From positions 310,913 through 374,912 of the forward strand of contig NZ_FMYV01000001.1 in assembly GCF_900102615.1 (NCBI RefSeq): a stretch of 64,000 nucleotides of DNA. Direction: 5' to 3'. The notes beneath the pieces are model-generated. The model was not told the origin of the DNA, searched no databases, and saw only the letters and a list, made by a program, of their open reading frames with translations. Below, in pieces: positions 44,588-55,048 of the stretch. The translations under genes and the position numbers were made by a program. Position 1 is the stretch's first letter. The number at the start of each line of letters is the position of its first letter. Origin of the DNA: Geotoga petraea (lineage in GTDB: Bacteria > Thermotogota > Thermotogae > Petrotogales > Petrotogaceae).

Positions 44588-45553
44588 TTACTCAAAAGTT
44601 GAAATAAAATTTGAAACTGTTTCGTTATTTCTTTCATTTGTACCATTTTCATATATAATTAATTTTTTGTATGTAGTTGAAGATAACATTTTACCTATTT
44701 CAACTAAATCAGAATTTGATAAGTTCAATTTCGCTTCAGAACTAACAGTATCAAGGTTGTTTCCCAAGGTAATTATCAAGAAATCAGGTTCAAAGTTATC
44801 TATTTCTAATATGGCTTTTTCTAAAACTCTTTTAAAAGTTCTTCCATCTGATCCTCTGTCAATCGGGAAATTAATGTTATAACTTCTTCCTTCCTCTTCA
44901 CCGATTTCCCATTCAAAACCACAGGTATAAGGGAAATTATCTACAGGATTAATATGTATACTAATAGTTAAAACATTACTGTCATTGTAAAAAATTTCCT
45001 GTGTCCCATTTGCATGGTTTAAATTCAAATTTAAAATGGCAATGAAACCATTTGTTTTAGATTGTATATATCTTGCTGCAAGTGCAGCATTATTTAAATA
45101 ACACCCTCCGCCAGCAATACTTATACCTGCATGTATTCCTCCAGGTCTTGTTAAAGAAAATACTGATGTTTCTGGATATTTCAACAACAAATCTGCTCCA
45201 GTTAAGGCATTTTTAACTGAAATCCAAGCCATTTCAAAAGTATTAGACATTATAGGAGTTTGATTATCATAAACACGGTCATATCCAAAAACTTTCGGAA
45301 AATACTCTTCTCCACTGCTCAGGGATTTTGATTTGTTTTTTAGCCAAAAAATATAATCAGCCTCGTGAACTAAATACAAATAAGATCTTGGGAAATCTTT
45401 AGGCTTGATAAAATTTTCTTTATAACCAATAGAAAGAGTGCTGATCAAATTTTCGATACATTCAGATGTATCGTGATGATCTACAAATTTGTTATTTTCT
45501 ATTTTGCTTTTTGGTGTATAAAAAACATGTCGAGGATCATAAATTATTTTCAT
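44588..45553 (-). CDS. Histone-deacetylase-like protein without zinc ligands (probable pseudoenzyme)
   Basis: A 321-residue member of the HDAC/acetylpolyamine amidohydrolase family by order of motifs: RPGGIHAG (136-143), GGGCYLNNAALAAR, AILNLNLNHANGTQEIFYND (172-191), LTISIHINPVDNFPY, and FLIITLGNNLD (258-268). Active relatives read RPPGHHAG, ILDVDYHHGNGTQ and LGVDTF. Here the zinc Asp, His and Asp all became Asn (N177, N179, N266) and the first His of the GHH pair is Ile. It should not be a zinc deacetylase. ATGA overlap with rpiB; RBS GGAGG. Confidence 0.82.
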   Translation of the reverse strand: MKIIYDPRHVFYTPKSKIENNKFVDHHDTSECIENLISTLSIGYKENFIKPKDFPRSYLYLVHEADYIFWLKNKSKSLSSGEEYFPKVFGYDRVYDNQTPIMSNTFEMAWISVKNALTGADLLLKYPETSVFSLTRPGGIHAGISIAGGGCYLNNAALAARYIQSKTNGFIAILNLNLNHANGTQEIFYNDSNVLTISIHINPVDNFPYTCGFEWEIGEEEGRSYNINFPIDRGSDGRTFKRVLEKAILEIDNFEPDFLIITLGNNLDTVSSEAKLNLSNSDLVEIGKMLSSTTYKKLIIYENGTNERNNETVSNFISTFE

Positions 45554-45996
45554 AAATTATCCTCCATAGAGCTGATTTTATCAACCCTTCTTTTATGTCT
45601 TCCCCCTTCAAATTCAGTTTCCAAAAATTTATCTACCGTCCATTCAGCAAGATCTGGACCAGTTAGCCTTCCAGCCATAACTAAAACATTTGCGTTATTA
45701 TGTTTTCTGGCATATTCTGCCATAGTTGGATATAGGCATAATGCCCCTCTAATGCCTTTTACTTTATTAACAGCTATTGACATTCCAAGCCCAGTGCCAC
45801 ACATAGCTATCCCAATATCAGATTCTTTACTTGATACATGTTCACCCAGTTTTTTTGCATAATCTGGATAATCTGTACTTTCTTTATTATACGTTCCAAG
45901 ATCAATTACTTCTACATCTTTTTTGTTTTCTAAATATTTTCTTAAATGTTCTTTCAATTCAAAAGATGCATGATCTGAAGCTAAAGAAATTTTCAT
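45550..45996 (-). CDS. rpiB: Ribose-5-phosphate isomerase B
   Basis: Interconverts ribose-5-phosphate and ribulose-5-phosphate. The 148-residue LacAB/RpiB-fold protein has SDHASFELKEHL, the STDYPDYA segment, the GIAMCGTGLGMSIAVNKVKGIRGAL loop with the catalytic Cys, and RKHNNANVLVMAGR. The ATG follows GGGGATTAT. Stop overlaps the HDAC-like gene (ATGA). Confidence 0.96.
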   Translation of the reverse strand: MKISLASDHASFELKEHLRKYLENKKDVEVIDLGTYNKESTDYPDYAKKLGEHVSSKESDIGIAMCGTGLGMSIAVNKVKGIRGALCLYPTMAEYARKHNNANVLVMAGRLTGPDLAEWTVDKFLETEFEGGRHKRRVDKISSMEDNL

Positions 45997-46015
45997 ATAA
46001 TCCCCCTTTTTAAAA

Positions 46016-46303
46016 TTAAGAAATATTCATTAATTTTGATAAACCTACCATTTCAAAAAGTTCTTTAATCTTCTTATCGATATTTATAATGGTTAAAGAG
46101 CCACTCTTGTTTTGTAAATCTTTATGAATAGATATTAAAGCTCCAATACCTGCAGAATCAAGATAACTAACTTCTTTGAAATCCATCACTATGTTGTTGT
46201 TATTCATTTTTTTAACTTCTTCTTTAAGTTTTTTAGAATTATTTAGATCAATTTCGCCCTTGATCTTCAAAATATTATTTTTTTTGTCCAATAGTATTTC
46301 CAT
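46016..46303 (-). CDS. STAS-domain anti-anti-sigma factor
   Basis: A 95-residue single STAS domain of the SpoIIAA/RsbV type. KGEIDLNNSKKLKEEV and IVMDFKEVSYLDSAGIGALISIH match the fold, with Ser50 in DSAGIG at the site phosphorylated by RsbW-type kinases. A cognate-looking kinase lies downstream in the same run at 41149-41553. Partner-switch output is unknown. Confidence 0.92.
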   Translation of the reverse strand: MEILLDKKNNILKIKGEIDLNNSKKLKEEVKKMNNNNIVMDFKEVSYLDSAGIGALISIHKDLQNKSGSLTIINIDKKIKELFEMVGLSKLMNIS

Positions 46304-46313
46304 ATTTTCCTCC

Positions 46314-46931
46314 TCACATGGTTCTTATTAATCCAACCATTTTTCCTTGTATTTTCAAAATTTTTGGATCAACTTCTATAATTTCCATTTCAGAATTTTC
46401 TGGTACAAGATGAATTAACCTATCACTTATTTTCTTAAAAGTTTTCAATGTTGCGTAGTTATTTTCAAGCAAAGCAACTATAATATCTCCATCATCAGCA
46501 TAATTTTGTTTTTTAATAATGACATGATCACCTGACTTAATGTGAGCTTCAATCATAGAATTTCCTTCAACAATTAAAGCGAAATATTCATTGTTTTTCG
46601 GAAAATAGTTTACTGGTAAAGTTACCCTATCTCTTATTTCCTCAACTGCTTCTATAGCAGCCCCAGCTGCTATTTTGCCAATTACTGGAACTAAGGTTTC
46701 CCTGGTAAAAATTTCTCCTGATTTTTCCGTTAATCTTATTCCTCTTGACACTCCCTTTCTTTCGATATAGCCTTTTTCTTCAAGCGTAATTAAATGTTTG
46801 TGAGCTGCTCTGGGACTTTTAAAACCAAAATGTTTCATGATATCTCTTACACTTGGAGCATAACTATTTTTCTCCATATATTCCTTTAAATACTGTAAAA
46901 TTTGGGATTGCCTACTTGTCAATTCCTTCAT
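46314..46931 (-). CDS. lexA: LexA repressor
   Basis: The SOS repressor, 205 residues. The N-terminal winged helix has SVRDIMKHFGFKSPRAAHKHL. The self-cleavage bond is A89-G90 in IAAGAAIE; the catalytic Ser125 is in EGNSMIEAHI and Lys163 in YATLKTF. Placing it between gyrA and a STAS gene could tie DNA topology to damage response. uvrA is also in the window, but I saw no clear LexA operator. Confidence 0.96.
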   Translation of the reverse strand: MKELTSRQSQILQYLKEYMEKNSYAPSVRDIMKHFGFKSPRAAHKHLITLEEKGYIERKGVSRGIRLTEKSGEIFTRETLVPVIGKIAAGAAIEAVEEIRDRVTLPVNYFPKNNEYFALIVEGNSMIEAHIKSGDHVIIKKQNYADDGDIIVALLENNYATLKTFKKISDRLIHLVPENSEMEIIEVDPKILKIQGKMVGLIRTM

Positions 46932-46943
46932 TTTCTATCCCCC

Positions 46944-49421
46944 TTAAATATTTTCATCATCTTCATCTACTTTTACAACTATCATGCCGACAACCTCATC
47001 GTCGGGAGATAGCCTAACAGTTATCACACCTTGAGTTACCCTATTCAAAACGCTAATGTTATCTATGGTAGTTCTAATAGCTTTACCATTTTTTGTGAAA
47101 ATCAATATATCTGAGCCATCATTAATTGATAAAGCTGATACGATTGTACCTATTTTTGTAATGTCCCTAACAGTCTTAATTCCAATGCCGCCTCTATTTT
47201 GCCTTCTATAGGAAGAAAATTTTGTTCTCTTCCCATAACCTTTTGAAGTTATGATCATTAGTTTTTTATCATGCTCTACTAAAACTGCGTTTACTACTTC
47301 GTCATTCTTTCTCAACTTTATAGAATTAACCCCAGAGGCTCCTCTACCCATATTTCTAACATCTTTAGAACTAAATCTAAGAGACATCCCATTTTTTGTC
47401 ACTAACAAGACATCATCATCAAGACTGTTCATAACTAAAGCATCAACAACCATATCATCATCTCTTAAATTTATAGCTCTTATGCCTTTTGTCCTTGCAT
47501 TTGCAAATTCAGATAAAGATGTTTTTTTAACTTTTCCTTTTTTTGTAAAAATCATGATATCTTTTTCATAATCACCTTTAAGAGAAACAGTGGTAATTGC
47601 CTTAATACTTTCGTCTTCTGTCAAGTCAAGATAATTTGCAATGTGTTTACCTTTTGTAGTTTTTTGAGACATATCTATTTCATATGCAGGTAGTTGATAA
47701 GCCTTACCAGCAGAGGTGATGATCATTAATTTAGATAATCTGTTGGTGTACAATATTTCCAACACACTGTCATTATCAGAGATTTTTAATCCTTTAACCC
47801 CTTTACCTCCTCTTCCTTGAGCTTTATATTGAGAAGAAGGAATGGCTTTTATATATCCCCACTTTGTCAAAACTATTATAATGTCTTCATCTTCAATTAA
47901 TTCTTCATATTTTTTCAAATCTGATTTATATTTAAGTATTTTTGTTCTTCTGTCATCGCCAAATTTATTTTTTATTTCGTCTAATTCTTCTTTTATAATA
48001 TCATTTAACACATTTTGGTTTTGAAGAATTGTATTACAATAACTGATTTTTTCTGTTAATTGTTTTAATTCAGAAGTTAGCTTGTTGATTTCTAATTTAG
48101 AAAGACTAATTAACCTCATTTCAGATATAGCTTTAGCTTGCTCTTCGGATACGTCTATTGTAGCCTGAAGGTTTGCCAAGGCATCTTCAACTCCATCAGA
48201 ATTTCTTATTATTTCTATTACTGTATCAATTCCATCAACTGCTTTAATTAAACCTTCTACAATATGAGCTCTTTTTTTTGCTTTTTGTAAATCGTATTCA
48301 GTTCTCTTTGTTATAACATCGACTCTATGTTCTAAGAATGCTTGGATTAGACCTTTAAGGTTCATCAAAGAAGGTTTACCTTTGTTGATAACATTCATTT
48401 GAACTGAAAAAGATGATTGTAATGATGTATGCTTTAGAAGATCGTTAATCAATCTTTTAATATTTGCATTTTTTTTGAGTTCTATAACTAACCTCATACC
48501 TCTTTTATCAGTTTCGTCTCGAACATCTTTTATACCAGAATCTTTTTTGTTTTCTTTCTTTCTAACGGCATAGGCAACTATTTGGTCTATAATGTCAACC
48601 TTTGAAACAGCATAAGGTATTTCAGAAACAATAATAGAAGAACCATTATTATCTTCAACAATTTCGTATTTTGATCTGATAGTGACTTTTCCCCTACCAG
48701 TTTCATACATATCTTGAATGTTTTCGCCATCAACAATTATTCCACCAGTGGGGAAGTCAGGGCCCTTAATGAACTCCATTAATTCTTCAGCTTCTGCTTC
48801 TGGATGGTCTATAAAATGTTTTATTCCATCGACAAGTTCAGTTAGATTATGAGGTGGAATACTTGTTGCCATACCAACAGCAATACCTGAAACTCCATTC
48901 ATAAGTAATGCGGGCATTCTTGTAGGTAGAACAACAGGTTCTTTCAAAGAACCATCAAAATTGTCTATGTAATCAACTGTGTTTTTATCTATATCTTTGA
49001 GCATGAATTCAGATTCTTCGAACATTCTTGCTTCTGTATATCTCATTGCAGCAGCGGGATCTTTGTCTATGGAACCAAAGTTACCTTGCCCATTTACAAG
49101 CATGTATCTCATTGAAAAAGGTTGAGCCATTCTAACTAAAGCATCATATATTGAAGAGTCTCCATGAGGATGATATTTACCCATAACTTCTCCAACAATA
49201 CGAGCAGATTTTTTATAACTTGATGTATGCTTCAATCCTAATTCATTCATTGAGTACAAAATTCTTCTTTGAACAGGTTTTAGTCCATCTCTAACATCTG
49301 GAATTGCCCTACTAACTATTACTGAAAGTGAATAAAGAAGATATGAAGTTCTAAGTTCATCAACAAATCTTTGATCTTCGTGTCCACCGTGTATTATTTT
49401 ATCGTTGTTTTCTTCGCTCAC
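46944..49421 (-). CDS. gyrA: DNA gyrase subunit A
   Basis: A type IIA topoisomerase subunit of 825 residues. The winged-helix breakage domain includes the [13 protein letters not shown] region and the catalytic tyrosine in [10 protein letters not shown]; the C-terminal wrapping domain starts after about residue 500, and the GyrA-box is [11 protein letters not shown], which supports negative-supercoiling gyrase over topoisomerase IV. Start is GTG at 49421 with GGAGG upstream. The gene lies between metG and lexA. Confidence 0.95.
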   Translation of the reverse strand: MSEENNDKIIHGGHEDQRFVDELRTSYLLYSLSVIVSRAIPDVRDGLKPVQRRILYSMNELGLKHTSSYKKSARIVGEVMGKYHPHGDSSIYDALVRMAQPFSMRYMLVNGQGNFGSIDKDPAAAMRYTEARMFEESEFMLKDIDKNTVDYIDNFDGSLKEPVVLPTRMPALLMNGVSGIAVGMATSIPPHNLTELVDGIKHFIDHPEAEAEELMEFIKGPDFPTGGIIVDGENIQDMYETGRGKVTIRSKYEIVEDNNGSSIIVSEIPYAVSKVDIIDQIVAYAVRKKENKKDSGIKDVRDETDKRGMRLVIELKKNANIKRLINDLLKHTSLQSSFSVQMNVINKGKPSLMNLKGLIQAFLEHRVDVITKRTEYDLQKAKKRAHIVEGLIKAVDGIDTVIEIIRNSDGVEDALANLQATIDVSEEQAKAISEMRLISLSKLEINKLTSELKQLTEKISYCNTILQNQNVLNDIIKEELDEIKNKFGDDRRTKILKYKSDLKKYEELIEDEDIIIVLTKWGYIKAIPSSQYKAQGRGGKGVKGLKISDNDSVLEILYTNRLSKLMIITSAGKAYQLPAYEIDMSQKTTKGKHIANYLDLTEDESIKAITTVSLKGDYEKDIMIFTKKGKVKKTSLSEFANARTKGIRAINLRDDDMVVDALVMNSLDDDVLLVTKNGMSLRFSSKDVRNMGRGASGVNSIKLRKNDEVVNAVLVEHDKKLMIITSKGYGKRTKFSSYRRQNRGGIGIKTVRDITKIGTIVSALSINDGSDILIFTKNGKAIRTTIDNISVLNRVTQGVITVRLSPDDEVVGMIVVKVDEDDENI

Positions 49422-49435
49422 AAAAATACCTCCAA

Positions 49436-51361
49436 TTAAGAAACTCTTAGTCCAGGTTCAATATCTCTATCAACTGTCAATACAGTTAATTCTTCCTCAT
49501 TTTTAGCAGCTAAAAGCATACCTTGAGATTCAATCCCCATAAGTTTAGCTGGTTTTAAATTTGCTACAATAATTATTTTTTTACCAACTAAATCTTCTGG
49601 TGAGTAATATTTTTTAATACCAGCTACTATCTGTCTTTTCCCTAATTCTCCAACGTCTAATTTTAATTTTAAAAGTTTATTTGATTTAACAATATCTTCT
49701 GCCTCTTCAATTTTTGCTACTCTTAAATCCACCTTTTTAAAATCAGGAAATTCTATTAATTCAACTACATTGTCTTCTGGCAATTTTTTCTCCTCCTCTT
49801 TATTCATAACAATCACTTTTTCCCATTTTTTTGTATCAATTCTTTGAAAAACTGGTTCTCCAATTGTTGTCTTTTGATTTGATTTTAATTTATTTAACCC
49901 TAAATTTTTTTCATTTATATGATTTTGCGAATATCCCAATTTTTCAATTATTTTTACAGAACTTTCGGGCATAATAGGATAAATCATAATAGCAATATTT
50001 CTAATCGAATCCAAAAGGTTGTACAAGACTGTAGAAAGCCTATCTTTTTTAGATTCATCATTACCTAAAATCCATGGTTCAGTTATGTCGATATATTTAT
50101 TGGAAAATCTAACAATTTCCCATAACTTTTCCAAAGCTTGCGTGAATTTTAGATCATCCATGTTATCAAAAAATTCTTTAATATTTGTTTCTATTAGAGA
50201 ATAAAGTTGTTGGTCTACATCCTCTGATTTTCCTTTAGGTTGAATAACACCATCAAAATATTTAGAAAGCATTGAAAGAGTTCTATGAACTAAATTTGAA
50301 AGATCGTTGGCTAAATCAGAGTTGTATCTTGTTATGAGGTTATCCTCGGAAAAATCTCCATCTCTACCAAAATTAATATCTCTCATTAAATAGTATCTCA
50401 CTGCATCTTTAGAATAAGCATTCATAAGTAATCTTGGATCAATGGCATTACCTAAAGATTTTGATATTTTCTGCCCATTAACCGTTAACCATCCATGGGC
50501 AAAAACCTTTTTTGGTAATTCTATGCCTATTGACATCAACATTGCAGGCCAAATTATTGAATGGAACCTATTGATTTCTTTGCCTATCAAATGCAAGTCA
50601 GCTGGCCAATATTTTTCAAAATTTTCACTATTATGAATGTAACCCAAAGCACTTATATAATTTATCAGTGCATCAACCCAAACGTAAACTATATGTTCGG
50701 GATCATCAGATAAAGGTACTCCCCAATCAAATGTCGTTCTAGTTATGGAAAGATCTTTTAATCCGGATTTTAATATTTGGTACATTTCATTTCTTCTGAA
50801 ATCTGGTTGCATAAATTCAGGATTTTCCTCATATAATTTTAAAAGGGCATCGTTGTATTTTGAAAGTTTGAAAAAATAATTTTCTTCTTCAACCCATTTT
50901 AACTCTCTGCCACACTCTGGACATACTTTTTTTCCACCTTTTTCTTCAATTTCTTCATCAGAAAAAAAAGATTCATCTGGAATGCAGTACCAACCTTCAT
51001 ATTTCCCCTTATAAATATCGCCATTATTTTTCATTTTTAGAACAACTGATTGAACGGTTTTTTCATGTTCTTCATCTGTAGTTCTTACAAAATAATCGTG
51101 AGTTAAACCCATATCTTCCCAAAGCGTTTTAAATTTATTTGAAAGATCATCAACTAATTCTTTTGGAGTGATGCCTTTTTCTTTAGCAGATTGCATGATT
51201 TTTTGACCATGTTCATCAGTACCAGTCAAAAAGAACACGTCAAAATTTCTCATTCTCTTGTATCTCGCTACAATATCAGCAACTATTGTTGTATATGCAG
51301 AACCTATATGAGGTTCTGAGTTTACATAATATATTGGCGTTGTTACATAATACTTTTCCAT
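49436..51361 (-). CDS. metG: Methionyl-tRNA synthetase
   Basis: Charges tRNA-Met. The 641-residue class I enzyme has HIGH as [10 protein letters not shown], a single zinc knuckle (CPECGREL plus upstream [10 protein letters not shown]), KMSKS-type motif KISKSLG, and a C-terminal EMAP/tRNA-binding domain (about 540-641: [21 protein letters not shown]). The start ATG follows GGAGG. An extended -10 promoter is just upstream, so this is the head of the 20-gene run. Confidence 0.97.
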   Translation of the reverse strand: MEKYYVTTPIYYVNSEPHIGSAYTTIVADIVARYKRMRNFDVFFLTGTDEHGQKIMQSAKEKGITPKELVDDLSNKFKTLWEDMGLTHDYFVRTTDEEHEKTVQSVVLKMKNNGDIYKGKYEGWYCIPDESFFSDEEIEEKGGKKVCPECGRELKWVEEENYFFKLSKYNDALLKLYEENPEFMQPDFRRNEMYQILKSGLKDLSITRTTFDWGVPLSDDPEHIVYVWVDALINYISALGYIHNSENFEKYWPADLHLIGKEINRFHSIIWPAMLMSIGIELPKKVFAHGWLTVNGQKISKSLGNAIDPRLLMNAYSKDAVRYYLMRDINFGRDGDFSEDNLITRYNSDLANDLSNLVHRTLSMLSKYFDGVIQPKGKSEDVDQQLYSLIETNIKEFFDNMDDLKFTQALEKLWEIVRFSNKYIDITEPWILGNDESKKDRLSTVLYNLLDSIRNIAIMIYPIMPESSVKIIEKLGYSQNHINEKNLGLNKLKSNQKTTIGEPVFQRIDTKKWEKVIVMNKEEEKKLPEDNVVELIEFPDFKKVDLRVAKIEEAEDIVKSNKLLKLKLDVGELGKRQIVAGIKKYYSPEDLVGKKIIIVANLKPAKLMGIESQGMLLAAKNEEELTVLTVDRDIEPGLRVS

Positions 51362-51391
51362 TAGAGCACCTCCATTATCTTTTCAAGTGAT

Positions 51392-51400
51392 ATTATACCA
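51392..51400 (-). promoter_or_regulatory. Extended -10 promoter of the metG run
   Basis: On the - strand TGGTATAAT reads as an extended -10 (TGn plus TATAAT, 51397-51392) about 30 bases before the metG ATG. No good -35 at 17 bases, as often with extended -10 sites. Confidence 0.62.
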
Positions 51401-51533
51401 TAAATCAAGGTATTCAAAAATGTACTTAATCATCTTTTAATGCTTTTATCATAGATAATTGAATAAAAACATAATTATTCATGTTTATATATATATTTTA
51501 ATATATTTTTTAATTATTTAAACTTCTATATGA

Positions 51534-51539
51534 TATAAT
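51534..51539 (+). promoter_or_regulatory. Probable -10 element of proS
   Basis: TATAAT lies 32 bases before the proS ATG and 9 bases after a run of A/T; no clear -35 at normal spacing. Confidence 0.45.
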
Positions 51540-51570
51540 TATTTGATAAATAAAAAATGGAGGTTATACA

Positions 51571-53304
51571 ATGAAGTTCTCGAGATTATATGCACCTACA
51601 TTAAAAGAAACCCCTGCTGATTCTGATATAAAAAGTCAAGAACTTTTGATCAGGGGTGGGTTTATAAGGAAAGCCGCGTCAGGAATTTATTCTTATTTAC
51701 CACTTGGTTGGAAAGTTGTGAGAAATATAGAGAAAATAGTTAGAGAAGAAATGGAAAAAATAGAAGCTCAAGAGATTCTACTTCCTGTTATTCAATCTTC
51801 TGATATATGGAAAGAATCAGAAAGATGGTTTGATTACGGACCTGAAATGATGAAGTTTGAAGATAGGCATGGCAGAGAATTTGCATTAGGTCCTACACAT
51901 GAAGAAATGATAACTTCAACTATAAAAAATGAACTTAATTCATATAAACAACTTCCGATGAATCTCTATCAGATAACAACTAAGTATAGAGACGAAATAA
52001 GGCCAAGATTTGGAGTGTTAAGAGCAAGAGAATTTATAATGAAGGATGGTTACAGCTTTCATAAAACTGATGAAAGTTTAAATGAAACTTATCAGGACTA
52101 CTATAAAGCATATGAAAAAATATTAGAAAGAATGAATGCAAAATATGTTGTAGTTGAAGCAGATAATGGCACTATGGGTGGAAACGAATCACATGAATTT
52201 CAAATTTTAGCTGAAAACGGGGAATCTATTATAGTTTATTGTGAAGAATGTGGATATTCTGCTACTATAGAAAAAGCAACATCTAATGAAGTTTTTTCTT
52301 ATGAAGAAGAGGAATTAAAAGACAAAGAAATAGTAAGTACACCAAACGTTAAAACTATAGACGAAGTAACAGAATTTTTAAATTTACCAAAAGAGAAAAT
52401 TGTAAAATCAATACTGTTAAGAGGAAGAGATAAAGATATATTGGCTTTAATAAGAGGAGATCAAACAATCAACATTTCAAAATTAAGAAATCTTATAGGA
52501 GATCAAACTATTCAAATGTTTGAACCAGAAGAAGTAAAAAAAGAATATGGAATTGAAACGGGATTTATTGGTCCAATTGATATAAAAGATGTTTATATAA
52601 TTGCTGATCAATCATTGAAAGGTATTAAAAATTTTGTTGTAGGGTCTATGAAAAAAGATTTTCATATAATTAATGCGAACGTAGATAGAGATTTTAAAGT
52701 AGAAGAATTCGCTGATATAAGAGAAGTAAAATCAGGGGAAAAGTGCCCCAACTGTAGTTCAAAAATAAATTTTAAAAAAGGTATAGAAGTTGGGCAAGTG
52801 TTCAAATTGGGGACAAAATATTCCGAAAAGTTAAATGCGACATTTACAGACCAAGATGGCAAAAACAAACCTTTCAAAATGGGTTGTTATGGTTGGGGTA
52901 TTTCAAGAACTCTCGGAGCTATTGTTGAACAATTTCATGATGAAAACGGTATGATTTGGCCTTTAAGTTTAGCACCTTTCCAAATAGAAATCATACAAAT
53001 CACTGACAAAGATAAAGAAATAGTAGAATCATCAAATGAAATTTACGAAATGCTTAAAGAAAATTACGATGTGGTATTAGATGATAGAAAAGTTTCTGCA
53101 GGATTTAAGTTTAAAGATAGTGATCTCATAGGGGTTCCATTAAAAGTTGTAATAGGGAAAACACTTAAAGAAGGGAAAATAGAATTAAAACTACGTGGCC
53201 AAAAAAATGGCGAGCTTGTAAGTATAGAAAAAAAGATATTAGAAGAGAAAATTAAAGAAAAATTAGAAGAATACAATAATTACATAAAAGATTTTGGTAA
53301 ATAA
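51571..53304 (+). CDS. proS: Prolyl-tRNA synthetase
   Basis: A class II prokaryotic-type enzyme of 577 residues that charges tRNA-Pro. Motif 2 is in [23 protein letters not shown] with the conserved arginine; motif 3 is in [14 protein letters not shown]. The editing (INS) domain that clears Ala-tRNA-Pro lies at about 230-390. The C-terminal anticodon domain is the last 110 residues. RBS GGAGG. It stands alone, followed by the tRNA promoter. Confidence 0.96.
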   Translation: MKFSRLYAPTLKETPADSDIKSQELLIRGGFIRKAASGIYSYLPLGWKVVRNIEKIVREEMEKIEAQEILLPVIQSSDIWKESERWFDYGPEMMKFEDRHGREFALGPTHEEMITSTIKNELNSYKQLPMNLYQITTKYRDEIRPRFGVLRAREFIMKDGYSFHKTDESLNETYQDYYKAYEKILERMNAKYVVVEADNGTMGGNESHEFQILAENGESIIVYCEECGYSATIEKATSNEVFSYEEEELKDKEIVSTPNVKTIDEVTEFLNLPKEKIVKSILLRGRDKDILALIRGDQTINISKLRNLIGDQTIQMFEPEEVKKEYGIETGFIGPIDIKDVYIIADQSLKGIKNFVVGSMKKDFHIINANVDRDFKVEEFADIREVKSGEKCPNCSSKINFKKGIEVGQVFKLGTKYSEKLNATFTDQDGKNKPFKMGCYGWGISRTLGAIVEQFHDENGMIWPLSLAPFQIEIIQITDKDKEIVESSNEIYEMLKENYDVVLDDRKVSAGFKFKDSDLIGVPLKVVIGKTLKEGKIELKLRGQKNGELVSIEKKILEEKIKEKLEEYNNYIKDFGK

Positions 53305-53322
53305 TAAAAAGTAGTATGCTCC

Positions 53323-53351
53323 TTGACAGAATAAAACAAGCATGATATAAT
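53323..53351 (+). promoter_or_regulatory. Perfect consensus promoter of the tRNA pair
   Basis: TTGACA (53323-53328) and TATAAT (53346-53351) are exactly 17 bases apart. The start would be near 53358, 16 bases before tRNA-Ser. Confidence 0.95.
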
Positions 53352-53373
53352 AACTTCAGTCATAAATATTGAC

Positions 53374-53467
<94 letters not shown>

Positions 53468-53489
53468 TTTTTTATCAATTTTTAGATGA

Positions 53490-53566
53490 GTACCCGTGGC
53501 TCAAATGGATAGAGCGTTGGACTGCGGATCCGAAGATTACCGGTTCGAATCCGGTCGGGTACGCCA
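53490..53566 (+). tRNA. tRNA-Arg(GCG)
   Basis: A 77-base tRNA. Acceptor GTACCCG pairs with CGGGTAC, discriminator G, encoded CCA. The anticodon loop is CTGCGGA between TTGGA and TCCGA, so the anticodon is GCG, with G at position 34 where most bacteria carry A that is edited to inosine. It should read CGC and CGU. A 24-base spacer separates it from tRNA-Ser. Confidence 0.95.
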
Positions 53567-53604
53567 ATAAAGGAGACAGAGTTGTTAACTCTGTCTCCTT
53601 TATT
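53566..53604. terminator. Strong terminator after the tRNA pair
   Basis: An 18-bp perfect inverted repeat with loop GTT (arms 53566-53583 and 53587-53604). The first arm base is the last A of the tRNA-Arg CCA. A/T runs on both ends suit the convergent permease gene too. Confidence 0.9.
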
Positions 53605-53623
53605 AGATTATATCTATTAATTA

Positions 53624-54952
53624 CTATCTTAAATACATTAAATATAAAACAAATAATATAGCAAGAATCCATGTAAACCAATGAATATTTTTGCCTTTTC
53701 CTCCAAAGAATTTTATTACAGGATAAGCGATCATACCAAGTGTAATACCAGTGGCTATTGAATAAGTAAAAGGCATCATGATAAGAGTTATAAAAGCTGG
53801 TAGGCCTTCTGTTGAATCATCCCAATCGATTTCCTTTAAACCTTTCATCATCAAAGATCCAACAAAAATCAATGCTGGAGCCGTTGCTGCAGATGGAATG
53901 GAAGATGCTAACGGAGAAAAGAAAAGCATCGAAAGCATCAAGATTGAAGTAACCACTGAAGCTAAGCCAGTTCTGGCACCTTGGGCTATACCAGCACCAG
54001 ATTCAACATATGAAGTAACCGTAGAAGTCCCGAAAATAGAACCAACCACAGTACCAGTTGCATCTGCCATATAAGCTTTTTTAGATCTTGGTAAACTACC
54101 ATCTTTTCTTGCAAATCCTGCAGACTGAGCTAAACCCATTAAGGTTCCAGTGGTGTCAAAAAAATCGACAAAAAAGAAAGTTAATACTATTATCCAAAAT
54201 GTAGGTTCTAATAAATTGTCCAAGCTTAGTTGTAATTTTCCAAAAGTTGGAGCCACATCAGGTATTTTGCCAACTATACCATGAAATTCTGTTACTCCTA
54301 CAAAACTTCCAAATAGTGTTGATGAGACAATACCTATTAAGACGGATCCAGGTACTTTAAGAGTGTATAAAATAGCGATAATAAATAATCCAATAATAGT
54401 TGTCAAAGCTTCTGGAGAGGTTATATTACCCAAAGCTATAAAAGTAGCGTCATCAGCGACTATTATTCCAGAACCTTTTAATCCTATAAAAGATATAAAT
54501 AAACCTATACCTGCGCCAGTAGCTATTTTTATAGTTTTTGGGATGGCATTACCAATAAAAGTCCTTACCCCAGTTAACGTGATAATGATAAATATTACAC
54601 CTTCAACAAAAACAGCGCCAAGAGCAGTTCTCCAATCTACTCCCATATTTAAAACAACTGTATACGTAAAATATGCATTCAGCCCCATTCCAGGTGCTAA
54701 AGCAAACGGGTAATTGGCAAATAATCCCATTAATAGGGTTGCTGTTGCCCCCCCTAAAATTGTAGCAACCATTATAGCGCCAAAGAATTGTTCGTACAGT
54801 AAAGGGTTAGTTGCAGTTCCAGGAATAGCATCAACTAAAATTGAAGGGTTAACGAAAATAATGTAAGCCATGGTTAGAAAAGTTGCAATACCTCCATATA
54901 TTTCTTTTCTAACAGAACTTCCAGATTTAGAAATCCCAAAAAACTTGTCCAA
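53624..54952 (-). CDS. NCS2-family purine permease (hypoxanthine/guanine type)
   Basis: A 442-residue membrane transporter of the AzgA/PbuG type, with about 12-14 helices. Family segments: EIYGGIATFLTMAYIIFVNPSIL, FALAPGMGLNAYFTYTVV, FFFVDFFDTTGTLMGLAQ, and FGTSTVTSYVESGAGIAQGARTG. The start is TTG at 54950-54952, 8 bases from AAGGAGGT; a longer frame to 55096 would translate the riboswitch and is not real. Guanine riboswitch control indicates purine uptake. Confidence 0.93.
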   Translation of the reverse strand: MDKFFGISKSGSSVRKEIYGGIATFLTMAYIIFVNPSILVDAIPGTATNPLLYEQFFGAIMVATILGGATATLLMGLFANYPFALAPGMGLNAYFTYTVVLNMGVDWRTALGAVFVEGVIFIIITLTGVRTFIGNAIPKTIKIATGAGIGLFISFIGLKGSGIIVADDATFIALGNITSPEALTTIIGLFIIAILYTLKVPGSVLIGIVSSTLFGSFVGVTEFHGIVGKIPDVAPTFGKLQLSLDNLLEPTFWIIVLTFFFVDFFDTTGTLMGLAQSAGFARKDGSLPRSKKAYMADATGTVVGSIFGTSTVTSYVESGAGIAQGARTGLASVVTSILMLSMLFFSPLASSIPSAATAPALIFVGSLMMKGLKEIDWDDSTEGLPAFITLIMMPFTYSIATGITLGMIAYPVIKFFGGKGKNIHWFTWILAILFVLYLMYLR

Positions 54953-54979
54953 CTTAAAGACCTCCTTAAGATGATGAAA

Positions 54980-55025
54980 AATAAAAATAGAAAACCCTTC
55001 TCCTATTAAAATAAGGAGAAGGGCT
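54980..55025 (-). terminator. Expression-platform terminator of the guanine riboswitch
   Basis: On the - strand CCCTTCTCCT (55023-55014) pairs with AGGAGAAGGG (55004-54995), followed by TTTTCTATTTTT. It lies between aptamer and permease start. Confidence 0.92.
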
Positions 55026-55048
55026 AATTTATTTAAAAAAACTCTTCT

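Noticed and set aside
53566-53604. Inverted repeat at a tRNA 3' end as a possible phage attachment site
   Set aside because: It is a symmetrical stem with A/T tails between convergent genes, and no integrase or duplicate of the tRNA end is present.
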